Notes: a model not told the origin generated them from the sequence alone. DNA of 64,000 nucleotides from Streptomyces sp. ISL-96 (GCF_018614035.1 NZ_JAGGPA010000021.1:54627-118626), one strand, 5' to 3'; counted from the stretch's first letter, positions 48,333-56,481 are shown. Numbers and translations are program-made.

Positions 48333-49427
48333 ATGGCCACACTGTGCCGACCGTCCGTTGCCGTACCCGACCACGTCATCACGATGGAGCAGACGCTCGC
48401 GCTGGCCCGTGAGACGCACGCGGACCATCCGCAGCGGGGCCTCGTCCTGCGCCTCATCGAGAACACGGGTGTCCGCACCCGACATATCGTGCAGCCGATC
48501 GAAGACACCCTCCGGCACCCCGGATTCGAGATCCGCAATCAGCTGTACGAGGCCGAGGCCAAGGCGCGTGTCCCCGGCGTCGTACGCGAGGCGCTCGCCC
48601 ACGCCGAGGTGGAGCCCGGCGATATCGACCTGATCGTCTATGTCTCCTGCACCGGCTTCATGATGCCGTCGCTGACCGCCTGGCTGATCAATACGATGGG
48701 CTTCCGCTCGGAGACCAGACAGCTGCCCATCGCCCAGCTCGGCTGCGCGGGGGGCGGTGCGGCGATCAACCGCGCGCATGATTTCTGTACGGCGTATCCG
48801 CAGGCCAATGTGCTGATCGTGTCCTGCGAGTTCTGCTCGCTGTGCTACCAGCCGACCGACCTGGGGGTGGGCTCGCTGCTCTCCAACGGCCTGTTCGGCG
48901 ACGCGATTTCCGCGGCCGTGGTGCGGGGGCAGGGCGGCGTCGGGATGCGGATCGAGCGCAACGGCTCCCATCTGGTGCCCCATACGGAGGACTGGATCTC
49001 GTACGCCGTCCGGGACACCGGGTTCCACTTCCTGCTGGACAAGCGGGTCCCAGGAACCATGGAGATGCTGGCCCCTGCGCTCAAGTCGCTCGTGTCCCAG
49101 CACAGTTGGGAGGTCGCCCAGATGGACTTCTTCATCGTCCACGCGGGCGGGCCGCGCATCCTCGACGACCTGTGCCACTACCTGGACCTCCCGCCGGAGA
49201 TGTTCCGGTTCAGCAGGGCCACGCTCACCGAACGCGGGAACATCGCCAGCTCGGTGGTCTTCGACGCGCTGGCCCGGCTGTTCGAGGAGGGCACCGTCGA
49301 GAACGGCGCCGGCGGGCTCATCGCCGGGTTCGGACCCGGCATCACGGCCGAGACCGCCATCGGCCGGTGGGTGGGCGCCACCCCGGTCGCGGCCCACGCC
49401 GTGGAGGCGGCCGTGCCGGTCGGCTGA
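48333..49427 (+). CDS. rppA: 1,3,6,8-tetrahydroxynaphthalene synthase, type III PKS
   Basis: A 364-residue chalcone-synthase-fold enzyme. The triad is Cys138 in QLGCAGGGAAINRA, His in FFIVHAGGPRIL and Asn in TERGNIASSVVFDA. It condenses five malonyl-CoA units to THN, which oxidises to flaviolin. The length and CTGFMMPS and FCSLCYQP stretches match RppA rather than other bacterial type III synthases. ATG at 48333 follows AAGGAAA. A 19-bp hairpin ends the unit. With the P450 and haloperoxidase genes it makes a small pigment or halogenated naphthoquinone module. Confidence 0.95.
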   Translation: MATLCRPSVAVPDHVITMEQTLALARETHADHPQRGLVLRLIENTGVRTRHIVQPIEDTLRHPGFEIRNQLYEAEAKARVPGVVREALAHAEVEPGDIDLIVYVSCTGFMMPSLTAWLINTMGFRSETRQLPIAQLGCAGGGAAINRAHDFCTAYPQANVLIVSCEFCSLCYQPTDLGVGSLLSNGLFGDAISAAVVRGQGGVGMRIERNGSHLVPHTEDWISYAVRDTGFHFLLDKRVPGTMEMLAPALKSLVSQHSWEVAQMDFFIVHAGGPRILDDLCHYLDLPPEMFRFSRATLTERGNIASSVVFDALARLFEEGTVENGAGGLIAGFGPGITAETAIGRWVGATPVAAHAVEAAVPVG

Positions 49428-49439
49428 CAAACGCCTGAA

Positions 49440-49482
49440 GGGCGCGGGGTGCGTACGGGACCGTCCGTACGCACCCCGCGCC
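49440..49482. terminator. hairpin terminator after rppA
   Basis: A 19-bp perfect stem (GGGCGCGGGGTGCGTACGG with its complement) and a 5-base loop, 12 bases after the rppA stop. Confidence 0.9.
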
Positions 49483-49774
49483 CTGGCAGGGAAACTGATG
49501 CCGCCCGACGGCACGAGACTGGCGCGACAGGACATTCGCGCCGTCGGGCGGAGCTGAAGGAGGAAGGGGTTCCGCGGCGGAGGACGATGAGCTTTCGGGC
49601 GCCCTCCCCTCAGGTCGAGGAGGACGTTCCTGGAGCCTTGACCACCGCACTGGCTCGCACGCCGCCGCGGCACCCATTCCGTCCGTAACGCCGGCCACCC
49701 CTCATACGGGCCGGCGGTACGGACTGCGCGATGGGCCTGACCTCCCGTCAGACCCGCCGCGCGGTCTTGGTGTC
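49483..49774. other. 292-bp gap between convergent rppA and catalase genes, no gene recognised
   Basis: One short frame (49587-49688, MSFRAPSPQVEEDVPGALTT and 13 more residues) has GGAGG just upstream, but the composition is not clearly coding. The sequence near 49700-49770 is GC-rich with small inverted repeats that may terminate the catalase transcript. Confidence 0.35.
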
Positions 49775-51241
49775 CTAGTCCTCGCGCAGGGCGCGGACCG
49801 CTTCCTCGACGCGCTTGCCGTACTCCGCGTCAGCGGCGTGGAAGTGCGCGAGGTTCTTCTCGATCACGTCGTCGCGGCTCACCTGCGAGAGGCCACCGGC
49901 GATGTTCGCGATCAGGCGGGACTTCTCCTCGTCCGACATCAGGCGGTAGAGTTCACCGGCCTGGAAGAAGTCGTCGTCCTTGACGTGGACGGCGGCGGCG
50001 TGCGTGCCGGTCCAGCCGGCCAGTGCCAGCGGGGCGGAGAGCGCCGCGTCCGTCTGCGCCGGACCGTCGTACGAGTTGGGCTCGTAGTTCTTGTCGTAGC
50101 GCGAGCCGTAGCGGGTCGCCATGGCGCCGTCCCGGCCGTAGTTGTCGGCACCGCCCCCAGGAACAGCCTTCGGGGCGTTCACCGGCAGCTGGGTGTGGTT
50201 CACACCGAGGCGGTAGCGGTGGGCGTCCGCGTAGGCGAAGAGCCGGCCCTGGAGCATCTTGTCGGGCGAGGGGCCGATGCCCGGAACGAAGTTGTTCGGG
50301 GAGAACGCGGCCTGCTCGACCTCGGCGAAGACGTTGTCCGGGTTCCGGTCGAGGACCAGCCGGCCGACCCGCTGGAGCGGGTAGTCCGCGTGCGGCCAGA
50401 CCTTCGTCAGGTCGAACGGGTTGAAGCGGTAGTCCGGGGCTTCCGCCGCCGGCATGATCTGCACGTACAGCGTCCAGGACGGGTTCACACCGCGCTCGAT
50501 GGCCTGGAGCAGGTCCGTCTGGTGCGAGTTCGCGTCCTTGCCGACGAGCTCGGCGGCCTGCTCGGACGACAGCGAGCGGATGCCCTGGTTCGTCTTGAAG
50601 TGGTACTTGACGAAGAAGGCCTCACCCTGGGCGTTCGTCCACTGGTACGTGTGCGAGCCGTAGCCGTTCATGTGGCGGTACGACGCGGGGATGCCGCGGT
50701 CGCCCATCAGCCAGGTGATCTGGTGCGTGGCCTCGGGGGCGTGCGCCCAGAAGTCCCAGACGTTGTCCGGCTCCTGCTTGCCCGTGAAGGGGTCGCGCTT
50801 CTGGGAGTGGATGAAGTCGGGGAACTTGATCGGGTCCTTGATGAAGAACACCGGGGTGTTGTTGCCGACGAGGTCGTAGTTGCCCTCTTCGGTGTAGAAC
50901 TTCAGCGCGAAACCGCGCGGGTCGCGGACCGCGTCCGCGCCACCGAGGTTGTCCGCGACGGTGGAGAAGCGGATGAACGTCTCGGTCCGCTTGCCCACCT
51001 CGCCGAGGAAGTTCGCGCGGGTGAAGCCGGTGACGTCGTCCGTCACCTCGAAGTAGCCGTACGCACCCGAGCCACGGGCGTGGACGACGCGCTCCGGGAT
51101 GCGCTCACGGTTGAAGCGGGCGAGCTTCTCCAGCAGGTGCTGGTCCTGGAGGAGGAGCGGGCCACCGACACCGGCGGAGGCGGAATTCTGGTTGTCGGCG
51201 ACCGGGGCGCCGGACTCGGTCGTGAGCACACGCTTCGACAT
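49775..51241 (-). CDS. katA: monofunctional haem catalase (clade 3, small subunit)
   Basis: A 488-residue catalase. The essential His54 is in [17 protein letters not shown], and the haem-binding tyrosine region is [14 protein letters not shown]. Length and sequence match small-subunit KatA/KatE-type enzymes of streptomycetes. It removes H2O2. ATG at 51241 follows AGGAAGG. Its promoter shares an 18-base palindrome with the uraD-uraH-uricase operon at the same distance from the start; uricase makes one H2O2 per urate, which explains the coupling. In Streptomyces coelicolor, as I recall it, a catalase also lies in the same purine region. Confidence 0.96.
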   Translation of the reverse strand: MSKRVLTTESGAPVADNQNSASAGVGGPLLLQDQHLLEKLARFNRERIPERVVHARGSGAYGYFEVTDDVTGFTRANFLGEVGKRTETFIRFSTVADNLGGADAVRDPRGFALKFYTEEGNYDLVGNNTPVFFIKDPIKFPDFIHSQKRDPFTGKQEPDNVWDFWAHAPEATHQITWLMGDRGIPASYRHMNGYGSHTYQWTNAQGEAFFVKYHFKTNQGIRSLSSEQAAELVGKDANSHQTDLLQAIERGVNPSWTLYVQIMPAAEAPDYRFNPFDLTKVWPHADYPLQRVGRLVLDRNPDNVFAEVEQAAFSPNNFVPGIGPSPDKMLQGRLFAYADAHRYRLGVNHTQLPVNAPKAVPGGGADNYGRDGAMATRYGSRYDKNYEPNSYDGPAQTDAALSAPLALAGWTGTHAAAVHVKDDDFFQAGELYRLMSDEEKSRLIANIAGGLSQVSRDDVIEKNLAHFHAADAEYGKRVEEAVRALRED

Positions 51242-51302
51242 GGGGACCTTCCTGCGGAAATCTGCTGGCGGCGTGAGGAGCGTAAGTACGCACCGAGCGT
51301 GA

Positions 51303-51320
51303 CGTCAACAGTTTGTTGAA
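51303..51320 (-). promoter_or_regulatory. palindromic operator overlapping the katA promoter
   Basis: Read on the minus strand: TTCAACAAACTGTTGACG, an inverted repeat TCAACA-N3-TGTTGA whose right half contains a -35-like TTGACG. After an 18-base spacer comes TACGCT, a good -10. It ends 62 bases before the catalase ATG. The uraD promoter has the same 18 bases with a single change. Confidence 0.75.
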
Positions 51321-51438
51321 GTTGAGGGTAGAGATCGGCGCGGACTGAAGTGAAAAAAAGATGAATCCGGGCGGCGGCGGCGCCTGGGCGCGACAGGACA
51401 GGTGTCAGCGCCGCCGCAGCCCGGAAATCAGGGGGTGG

Positions 51439-52335
51439 TCAGCTCTGGACGGGCTGACCGGAGAGGCGCTCCACCGCGCGCAGCAGGGCGGAGTGGTCAA
51501 GGCCACCGTCACCCTGGGCGCGCAGCGAGGCGACCAGCTGGGCGACGACCGCGCCGACGGGGAGAGCGGCACCGACATTGCGGGCGGCGTCGGTGACGAT
51601 GCCCATGTCCTTGTGGTGCAGGTCGATCCGGAAGCCGGGGGCGAAGTCCCGGTTGAGGAAGTTGGCCTTCTTGCGGGTCAGGACGGTCGAGCCGGCCAGT
51701 CCGCCGTTCAGGACGTCAAGAGCGGCTTCGAGGTCGACGCCGGACTTCTCCAGGAAGACCACGGCCTCGGCGCACGCCTGGATGTTGACCGCGACGATCA
51801 GCTGGTTCGCGGCCTTCACCGTCTGGCCGGAGCCGTGCGGACCGCACAGGACGATGGTCTTGCCGAGCGCCTCGAGCACCGGCTTGGCGGCGTCGAAGTC
51901 CTCCTGCGAACCGCCGACCATGATCGACAGTACGGCCTCGATCGCGCCGGCCTCGCCGCCGGAGACCGGGGCGTCCAGGACGCGCAGGCCCTTCTCGGCG
52001 CCGGCCTTGCCCAGGTCGACGGAGGTCTGCGGGGTGATCGAGGACATGTCGATCAGGAGGGCGCCCTTCTTGGCGTTCTCCAGGATGCCGTCCTCGCCGT
52101 ACGCGATCGCCTCGACCTGCGGGGAGGCGGGCACCATCGTGATGATGACGTCGGCGTCCTTGACGGCCTCGGCGATCGAGGACGCGCCCTTGCCGCCGGC
52201 GGCGACGAGGCGGTCGATCTTGGGCTGCTCAAGGGTGTAGCCGGTGACGTCGTAACCGGCCTTCAGCAGGTTCTCGGACATGGGGGAGCCCATGATGCCG
52301 AGGCCGATGAATCCGATCTTGGGAAGGTTGCTCAT
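51439..52335 (-). CDS. glxR: 2-hydroxy-3-oxopropionate (tartronate semialdehyde) reductase
   Basis: A 298-residue beta-hydroxyacid dehydrogenase. NAD(P) is bound by KIGFIGLGIMGSPMSENLLK; substrate binding is marked by DAPVSGGEAGAIEA and the catalytic lysine by GQTVKAANQLIVA. It reduces tartronate semialdehyde, the product of Gcl, to glycerate. ATG at 52335 has AAGAGGC upstream. It follows hyi in the same operon, separated by 49 bases that carry a direct repeat. Confidence 0.96.
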   Translation of the reverse strand: MSNLPKIGFIGLGIMGSPMSENLLKAGYDVTGYTLEQPKIDRLVAAGGKGASSIAEAVKDADVIITMVPASPQVEAIAYGEDGILENAKKGALLIDMSSITPQTSVDLGKAGAEKGLRVLDAPVSGGEAGAIEAVLSIMVGGSQEDFDAAKPVLEALGKTIVLCGPHGSGQTVKAANQLIVAVNIQACAEAVVFLEKSGVDLEAALDVLNGGLAGSTVLTRKKANFLNRDFAPGFRIDLHHKDMGIVTDAARNVGAALPVGAVVAQLVASLRAQGDGGLDHSALLRAVERLSGQPVQS

Positions 52336-52348
52336 GATGGGTGCCTCT

Positions 52349-52373
52349 TTCAACACACGTGCTTCAACACACG
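52349..52373. repeat. direct repeat in the hyi-glxR gap
   Basis: TTCAACACACG occurs at 52349-52359 and again at 52363-52373, with 14-base periodicity. The first seven bases equal the half-site TTCAACA of the katA/uraD operator. Confidence 0.6.
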
Positions 52374-52384
52374 CGAAAAAATGG

Positions 52385-53206
52385 TCAGTTCGAGAGCCAG
52401 TCGAAGGCTTCGGCGCTCGGGCGGTCGCCGGGCTTGTACTCCAGGCCGACCCAGCCGTCGTAACCGGCGTTCTTGAGCAGGTCGAGCAGCTCTTCCAGCG
52501 GCAGGTCTCCCGTGCCGGGGGCGCCGCGGCCGGGGTTGTCGGCGATCTGCACGTGGCCGGTCTTGGAGGCGTACTCCGCGATCACGTCGGGGAGGTTCTC
52601 GCCGTTCATCGACAGGTGGTAGATGTCGAGGAGGAACTTGGCGTTGCCGAGTCCGGTCGCCTCGTTCACCTTGTCGACGACCGCGATGCCGGCCGGTGCG
52701 CTCACCAGCGGGTAGCGCGGCGACTCCGGCTTGTTGAGGGTCTCGATCAGGAGGATCGCACCGACCCGGTCGGCGGCGCGGGCGGCCACCACCAGGTTCT
52801 CCAGGGCAAGCTTGTCCTGGGCATCCGGGTCGACGCCGTCCACGCGGTTGCCGTAGAGCGCGTTGAGCGCCTTGCAGCCGACCGAGGCGGCGAAGTCCGC
52901 CGCTACGTCGATGTTGGCGCGGAAGCGGTCCGACTCCTCGCCGGGCACGGAGAGTGCGCCGCGGTCCGGGCCGGGCAGCTGCCCGGCGTAGAAGTTCAGG
53001 CCGACCAGCTGGGTGCCGGCGTCGTCGAGCGCCTTCTTGAGGGCGTCGAGTTCTGCCTGGTCGGGGGTGGGGGTCTCGATCCAGGGCCACCACAGCTCGA
53101 CCGCCTTGAAGCCTGCCGCGGCGGCGGCCGCCGGGCGCTCCAGGAGCGGGAGTTCCGTGAAGAGGATTGAGAGGTTCACATCGAAGCGCTGGTCCGTGTA
53201 GCCCAT
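52385..53206 (-). CDS. hyi: hydroxypyruvate isomerase
   Basis: A 273-residue TIM-barrel isomerase (xylose isomerase-like). Landmarks are FDVNLSILFTELPLLERPAA at the start, the metal/catalytic glutamate in LLIETLNKPES, FLLDIYHLSMNGENL, HVQIADNPGRGAPGTG and a closing glutamate in GWVGLEYKPGD. It interconverts hydroxypyruvate and tartronate semialdehyde. ATG at 53206 is downstream of AAGGAG, part of which lies in an operator. First gene of the hyi-glxR operon, divergent from the small thiamine-binding-like gene. Confidence 0.95.
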   Translation of the reverse strand: MGYTDQRFDVNLSILFTELPLLERPAAAAAAGFKAVELWWPWIETPTPDQAELDALKKALDDAGTQLVGLNFYAGQLPGPDRGALSVPGEESDRFRANIDVAADFAASVGCKALNALYGNRVDGVDPDAQDKLALENLVVAARAADRVGAILLIETLNKPESPRYPLVSAPAGIAVVDKVNEATGLGNAKFLLDIYHLSMNGENLPDVIAEYASKTGHVQIADNPGRGAPGTGDLPLEELLDLLKNAGYDGWVGLEYKPGDRPSAEAFDWLSN

Positions 53207-53223
53207 GAGGGTTTCGGCGCTCC

Positions 53224-53259
53224 TTCCGTATCGCGGAAGTTATTTTCTGCCTGATGGAA
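53224..53259. promoter_or_regulatory. two tandem TTCCG-type operators upstream of hyi
   Basis: TTCCGTATCGCGGAA (53224-53238) and TTCTGCCTGATGGAA (53245-53259) start 21 bp apart, exactly as in front of gcl. The first is a near-perfect palindrome. They lie between hyi and the divergent small gene and could serve both. Confidence 0.7.
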
Positions 53260-53322
53260 TGTTGCATGGTGGCCCGGATACCTGTCAAGAGGGGCGGCCA
53301 GGTCCGCCAGTAACGTGGGGGC

Positions 53323-53577
53323 ATGGTGCGATTGAGAGTGGAGTTCACGACCGAGCCCTTCGACCTCGACGAGGCGCCGGCGCACGCGCTGGCCGCCCGC
53401 GAGGTCATCCAGGTGGCCGAGCTGGACGCTGTGGATGTCGGCCCGTTCGGGAACACCGCCGAGGGCGGTGCGGACGCGGTGCTGACGGCGGTCGACGCGC
53501 TGCTGCGCAAGTCATTGGCCGCGGGTGCCACGCGGGTCTCGTTGCAGGTCAACGTGATCGGGGAGGGCGAGAAGTGA
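53323..53577 (+). CDS. MTH1187/YkoF-like (UPF0045, thiamine-binding-type) small protein
   Basis: An 84-residue ferredoxin-like-fold protein. The motif VDVGPFGNTAEGGADAVLTA followed by VDALLRKSLAAGATRVSLQV matches the MTH1187 family pattern (PxGTxxEG, then a helix and GAxRVxxxVKI). Members bind thiamine or related ligands as tetramers. Codon bias is strongly coding. The TGA overlaps the GTG of the regulator gene downstream, so it may be the ligand-sensing partner of that regulator. Its position within a purine/glyoxylate locus is unexplained. Confidence 0.6.
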   Translation: MVRLRVEFTTEPFDLDEAPAHALAAREVIQVAELDAVDVGPFGNTAEGGADAVLTAVDALLRKSLAAGATRVSLQVNVIGEGEK

Positions 53578-53975
53578 CGGATCTCAGCGGTACGGACATC
53601 GGCGCGCCGGACGACCACCCCCTCGTCATCGCGGTGAAGCCGCTGGTCGACGCGATGGGCGGGGAAATCATGGTGCCGGAGCGGGCGGGCAGCGACGATG
53701 TGGTGCTGACCTGGGAGGGCCGGGACGTCGTCGCCGTACGGCTTCCGCAGCTTTCCGACTCCCTCGATCACATCCTGGCCGCGCTGGAGCGCCGGCACGG
53801 GATGCCGCTGGCGGAGCTCGACCGTAAGGAGAAGCAGTCGGTCGTACGGATCCTGGAGGCGCGCGGGGCCTTCTCCGTACGGCACGGGGTGGAGACGGTG
53901 GCGAGCGCCCTGGGGGTCAGCCGCTTCACCGTCTACAACTACCTGAACAGGGAAAACGGCTCGAAGAGCGAGTAG
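53574..53975 (+). CDS. small helix-turn-helix regulator
   Basis: A 133-residue protein. The C-terminal part is a Fis-type helix-turn-helix, LDRKEKQSVVRILEARGAFS followed by VETVASALGVSRFTVYNYLN, like the DNA-binding ends of PucR and related regulators of purine metabolism. The N-terminal 75 residues have no family I can name. GTG at 53574 overlaps the previous stop. It is a candidate for the regulator binding one of the operators in this locus. A terminator follows. Confidence 0.75.
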   Translation: MTDLSGTDIGAPDDHPLVIAVKPLVDAMGGEIMVPERAGSDDVVLTWEGRDVVAVRLPQLSDSLDHILAALERRHGMPLAELDRKEKQSVVRILEARGAFSVRHGVETVASALGVSRFTVYNYLNRENGSKSE

Positions 53976-54020
53976 CGGGGTGTCCAGTAAGTGGGCATAT
54001 TTGATCGATCATTCGTCGAG

Positions 54021-54052
54021 GCCGCCGTCCCCGCAACGGGTCGGCGGCTTTT
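54021..54052 (+). terminator. intrinsic terminator after the regulator gene
   Basis: GCCGCCG (54021-54027) pairs with CGGCGGC (54042-54048) and is followed by TTTT. Confidence 0.75.
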
Positions 54053-54065
54053 GCGTTCGCAAGAT

Positions 54066-54107
54066 TTCAACAAAGTGTTGACGCGATGTTCTTGAGGGCG
54101 TTAGCTA
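54066..54107 (+). promoter_or_regulatory. promoter and palindromic operator of the uraD-uraH-uricase operon
   Basis: TTCAACAAAGTGTTGACG (54066-54083) differs from the katA element in one base. Its right half gives a -35-like TTGACG; after 18 bases comes TAGCTA (54102-54107), a possible -10. The element ends 62 bases before the uraD GTG, the same distance as at katA. Confidence 0.75.
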
Positions 54108-54144
54108 TGCGCAGCCCGTCCAGCACAAGGCCACGGAGGCTCCC

Positions 54145-54651
54145 GTGACTTCAGGTTCGACGCCGGGCCTCGCCCGGTTCAATACCTCGGCGGACAGCGA
54201 GGCCTCGGCCACGCTCCACGAGGTATGCGCCAGCTCGGCGTGGGGGAGCAAACTGCTCGCCCAGCGCCCGTACGCCAATGCGGAAGCCCTCTTCCTCGCC
54301 AGTGACGCCGCCATGGCCGAACTGACCGCGGAGGACCTGGCCGAAGCGATGGCGGGCCACCCGCCGATCGGCCGGCCCAAGCCCGGGGACCCGACCTCCT
54401 CCCGCGAGCAGCGGGGAATGGCCGGAGCGTCCGAGGAACTGAAAGCCGAGATGCTCGAACTGAACCTGGCCTACCAGGAGAAGTTCGGACATGTCTTTCT
54501 GATCTGCGCCACCGGTGCGACCGGTGAGCAGATGCGTGACGCGATGCGGGACCGGATCGGCAACACCGCCGAGGCGGAGCGCGAGATCGTGCGCACCGAA
54601 CTCGGGAAGATCAACCGAATCCGGCTGACCCGTCTCGTAGAAGAGGACTGA
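54145..54651 (+). CDS. uraD: OHCU decarboxylase (2-oxo-4-hydroxy-4-carboxy-5-ureidoimidazoline decarboxylase)
   Basis: A 168-residue all-helical enzyme. The catalytic histidine is in AMAGHPPIGRPKPGD, and SSREQRGMAG and YQEKFGHVFLICATG are family hallmarks. It decarboxylates OHCU to S-allantoin, the third step of urate oxidation. GTG at 54145 follows GGAGGC. Stop and the uraH start are five bases apart. The gene order uraD-uraH-uricase is typical of streptomycetes. Confidence 0.95.
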   Translation: MTSGSTPGLARFNTSADSEASATLHEVCASSAWGSKLLAQRPYANAEALFLASDAAMAELTAEDLAEAMAGHPPIGRPKPGDPTSSREQRGMAGASEELKAEMLELNLAYQEKFGHVFLICATGATGEQMRDAMRDRIGNTAEAEREIVRTELGKINRIRLTRLVEED

Positions 54652-54656
54652 GCACT

Positions 54657-55049
54657 ATGAGCACCGCGACCACCGCTTCGGTGTCCACGCACATCCTGGA
54701 CACCAGCATCGGACGCCCCGCCGAGGGTGTCGCCATCTCGCTCACGGCCCGCAGTGGCAGTGACGCCGAGTGGGTGGCACTCGGCGGATCCGCGACCGAC
54801 GCGGACGGGCGCTGCAAGGACCTGCCGGCCCTGCCGGAAGGCACGACCCACGTACGTCTCGACTTCGAGACCGAGGCGTACTTCGCCAGCAAGAAGCAAG
54901 CCGAGGCACAGCAGGACGCCCCCCGCGTAAGGGACAGCGGCGCGTTCTTCCCGGAGGTGGCGATCACGTTCGCCGTCGTGCCGGGCGAACACTTCCACGT
55001 ACCGCTGCTGCTCAACCCGTTCGGCTACTCCGTATACCGAGGGAGCTAG
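54657..55049 (+). CDS. uraH: 5-hydroxyisourate hydrolase (transthyretin-like)
   Basis: A 130-residue transthyretin-fold enzyme. The substrate-binding histidine is in VSTHILDTSIGRPAEGV, the middle motif is GRCKDLP, and the end is the family-defining YRGS. The enzyme hydrolyses 5-hydroxyisourate made by uricase. A 20-residue insertion (SKKQAEAQQDAPRVRDSGAF) is hydrophilic and longer than in the E. coli protein. Confidence 0.95.
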   Translation: MSTATTASVSTHILDTSIGRPAEGVAISLTARSGSDAEWVALGGSATDADGRCKDLPALPEGTTHVRLDFETEAYFASKKQAEAQQDAPRVRDSGAFFPEVAITFAVVPGEHFHVPLLLNPFGYSVYRGS

Positions 55050-55056
55050 CACCGAC

Positions 55057-55980
55057 ATGCCCACGATTCTCGGCCAGAACCAGTACGGCAAAGCAGAGAA
55101 CCGCGTCGTCAAGATCACGCGGGACGGCGACACCCACCACATCAAGGACCTGAACGTCTCCGTCGCCCTCTCCGGCGACATGGACGACGTGCACTACTCC
55201 GGCTCGAACGCCAACGTCCTGCCGACGGACACCACCAAGAACACGGTGTACGCGTTCGCCAAGGAGTACGGCATCGAGTCCGCCGAGCAGTTCGGCATCC
55301 ACCTCGCCCGCCACTTCGTGACGTCGCAGGAGCCGATCCAGCGCGCCCGGATCCGGATCGAGGAGTACGCCTGGGATCGCATCGCGACCTCGGACAACAA
55401 CTCCAAGTTCATCGGCTCCGACGAGGTCAACCACTCCTTCGTCCGCCAGGGCCAGGAGCTGCGCACCACGCAGATCACCTACGACGGTGAGAAGTGGGAG
55501 GTCATCTCCGGCCTCAAGGACCTCACGGTCATGAACTCCACGAACTCGGAGTTCTGGGGCTACGTCAAGGACCGGTACACGACGCTCAAGGAGGCGTACG
55601 ACCGCATCCTGTGCACCGATGTCTCCGCCGCCTGGCGCTACAACTGGACCAGCGACGAAGACCGGATGCCGAACTGGGAGAAGTCGTACGCCCAGGCCAA
55701 GAAGCACATCCTCCAGGCCTTCGCCGAGACGTACTCCCTCTCGCTCCAGCAGACCCTGTACCAGATGGGTTCGCGCGTCATCAACAGCCGGAGCGAGATC
55801 GACGAGATCCGCTTCTCGCTGCCGAACAACCACCACTTCCTGGTCGACCTCGAGCCCTTCGGGCTGAAGAACGACAACGAGGTCTACTTCGCCGCCGACC
55901 GCCCGTACGGCCTGATCGAGGCCACCATCCTGCGGGACGGCGTCGAGCCGCACATCCCGGTCGACATGACCAACCTCTGA
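55057..55980 (+). CDS. urate oxidase (uricase)
   Basis: A 307-residue cofactor-free T-fold enzyme. It shows NQYGKAENRVVKITRDGDTH near the start, the active-site DTTKNTVYAFAKEYG (Thr and Lys) near 58-72, QELRTTQITYDGEKWEV, and FSLPNNHHFLVDLEPFGLKN near 255. It oxidises urate to 5-hydroxyisourate with O2, releasing H2O2. ATG at 55057 lies seven bases after uraH. A 15-bp hairpin terminator follows. The catalase with a matching promoter element is the likely H2O2 sink. Confidence 0.97.
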   Translation: MPTILGQNQYGKAENRVVKITRDGDTHHIKDLNVSVALSGDMDDVHYSGSNANVLPTDTTKNTVYAFAKEYGIESAEQFGIHLARHFVTSQEPIQRARIRIEEYAWDRIATSDNNSKFIGSDEVNHSFVRQGQELRTTQITYDGEKWEVISGLKDLTVMNSTNSEFWGYVKDRYTTLKEAYDRILCTDVSAAWRYNWTSDEDRMPNWEKSYAQAKKHILQAFAETYSLSLQQTLYQMGSRVINSRSEIDEIRFSLPNNHHFLVDLEPFGLKNDNEVYFAADRPYGLIEATILRDGVEPHIPVDMTNL

Positions 55981-55987
55981 CGCGGAA

Positions 55988-56040
55988 CCGGTACGCCCCC
56001 GCTCGCCCGAAGCAGCACCAGTAGGGCGGGGGCGTACCGG
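55988..56040 (+). terminator. hairpin terminator after uricase
   Basis: A 15-bp perfect stem, CCGGTACGCCCCCGC with its complement, around a 23-base loop, seven bases after the uricase stop. Confidence 0.8.
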
Positions 56041-56056
56041 ACCGGAGGGAAGCTCC

Positions 56057-56442
56057 ATGGCAACGCCTGCATACCGGGTCGGCAACGGCCCTGTGTCCAC
56101 GCCGCTTTCCGCCCTGACATACGCGGGCGTCGTCACCGTCCCTGGGCGCCGGGCACGAGCGCGCTCCTGCCCGGTGGGTCGTCCTGCCTGTTCGCACAGT
56201 CGCCTGCGCCGCCGTTCCGCCTTCAGCCGCCGCCGGGGGTTCTCCCCCCGGCAGACACGGCTGCCCGCCGCGCGCCCCTCGTGGGCCCCGTCTTCGGCGG
56301 CTTCCCTGCCGGCGCCTTCGCGCACACAGACCTTGCCCGGCTCCGGATCAGTGCCGGAGCACTGGCAGCGGTCCTGCTCAACCTGTTCTTTCACCGTCTC
56401 GGCACCCGGAGCCACGCGGCTGCGGCACTCAAATCCTCCTAG
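56057..56442 (+). pseudogene. remains of an NCS2 purine/urate permease gene
   Basis: ATG at 56057 keeps a good ribosome site (GGAGGG) and begins MATPAYRVGNGPVSTPLSAL then TYAGVVTVPG; the intact permease in this window has HPVDEKLPPG and MYAGVVAPPM there. In another frame the 3' end (stop 56440-56442) reads LRISAGALAAVLLNLFFHRL then GTRSHAA, matching its DSGISTGCVVAIVLNLAFNH. A full permease needs about 1.4 kb and only 386 bp remain, so most of the transmembrane region is deleted and the ends are out of frame. The open 136-residue reading is Arg/Ser-rich and not a real protein. Confidence 0.65.
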
Positions 56443-56481
56443 GGTCCTGCCGTGCCCACATCACTGAGAGAAGGACGCACC

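Noticed and set aside
49587..49688. 33-residue frame between rppA and katA with GGAGG upstream
   Set aside because: Ribosome site is only three bases from the ATG, composition is not clearly coding and the region is convergent intergenic DNA.
56057..56467. 136-residue Arg/Ser-rich frame as a real protein
   Set aside because: Codon bias is wrong after the first 30 codons, and permease signatures appear in two different frames, so a pseudogene explains it better.
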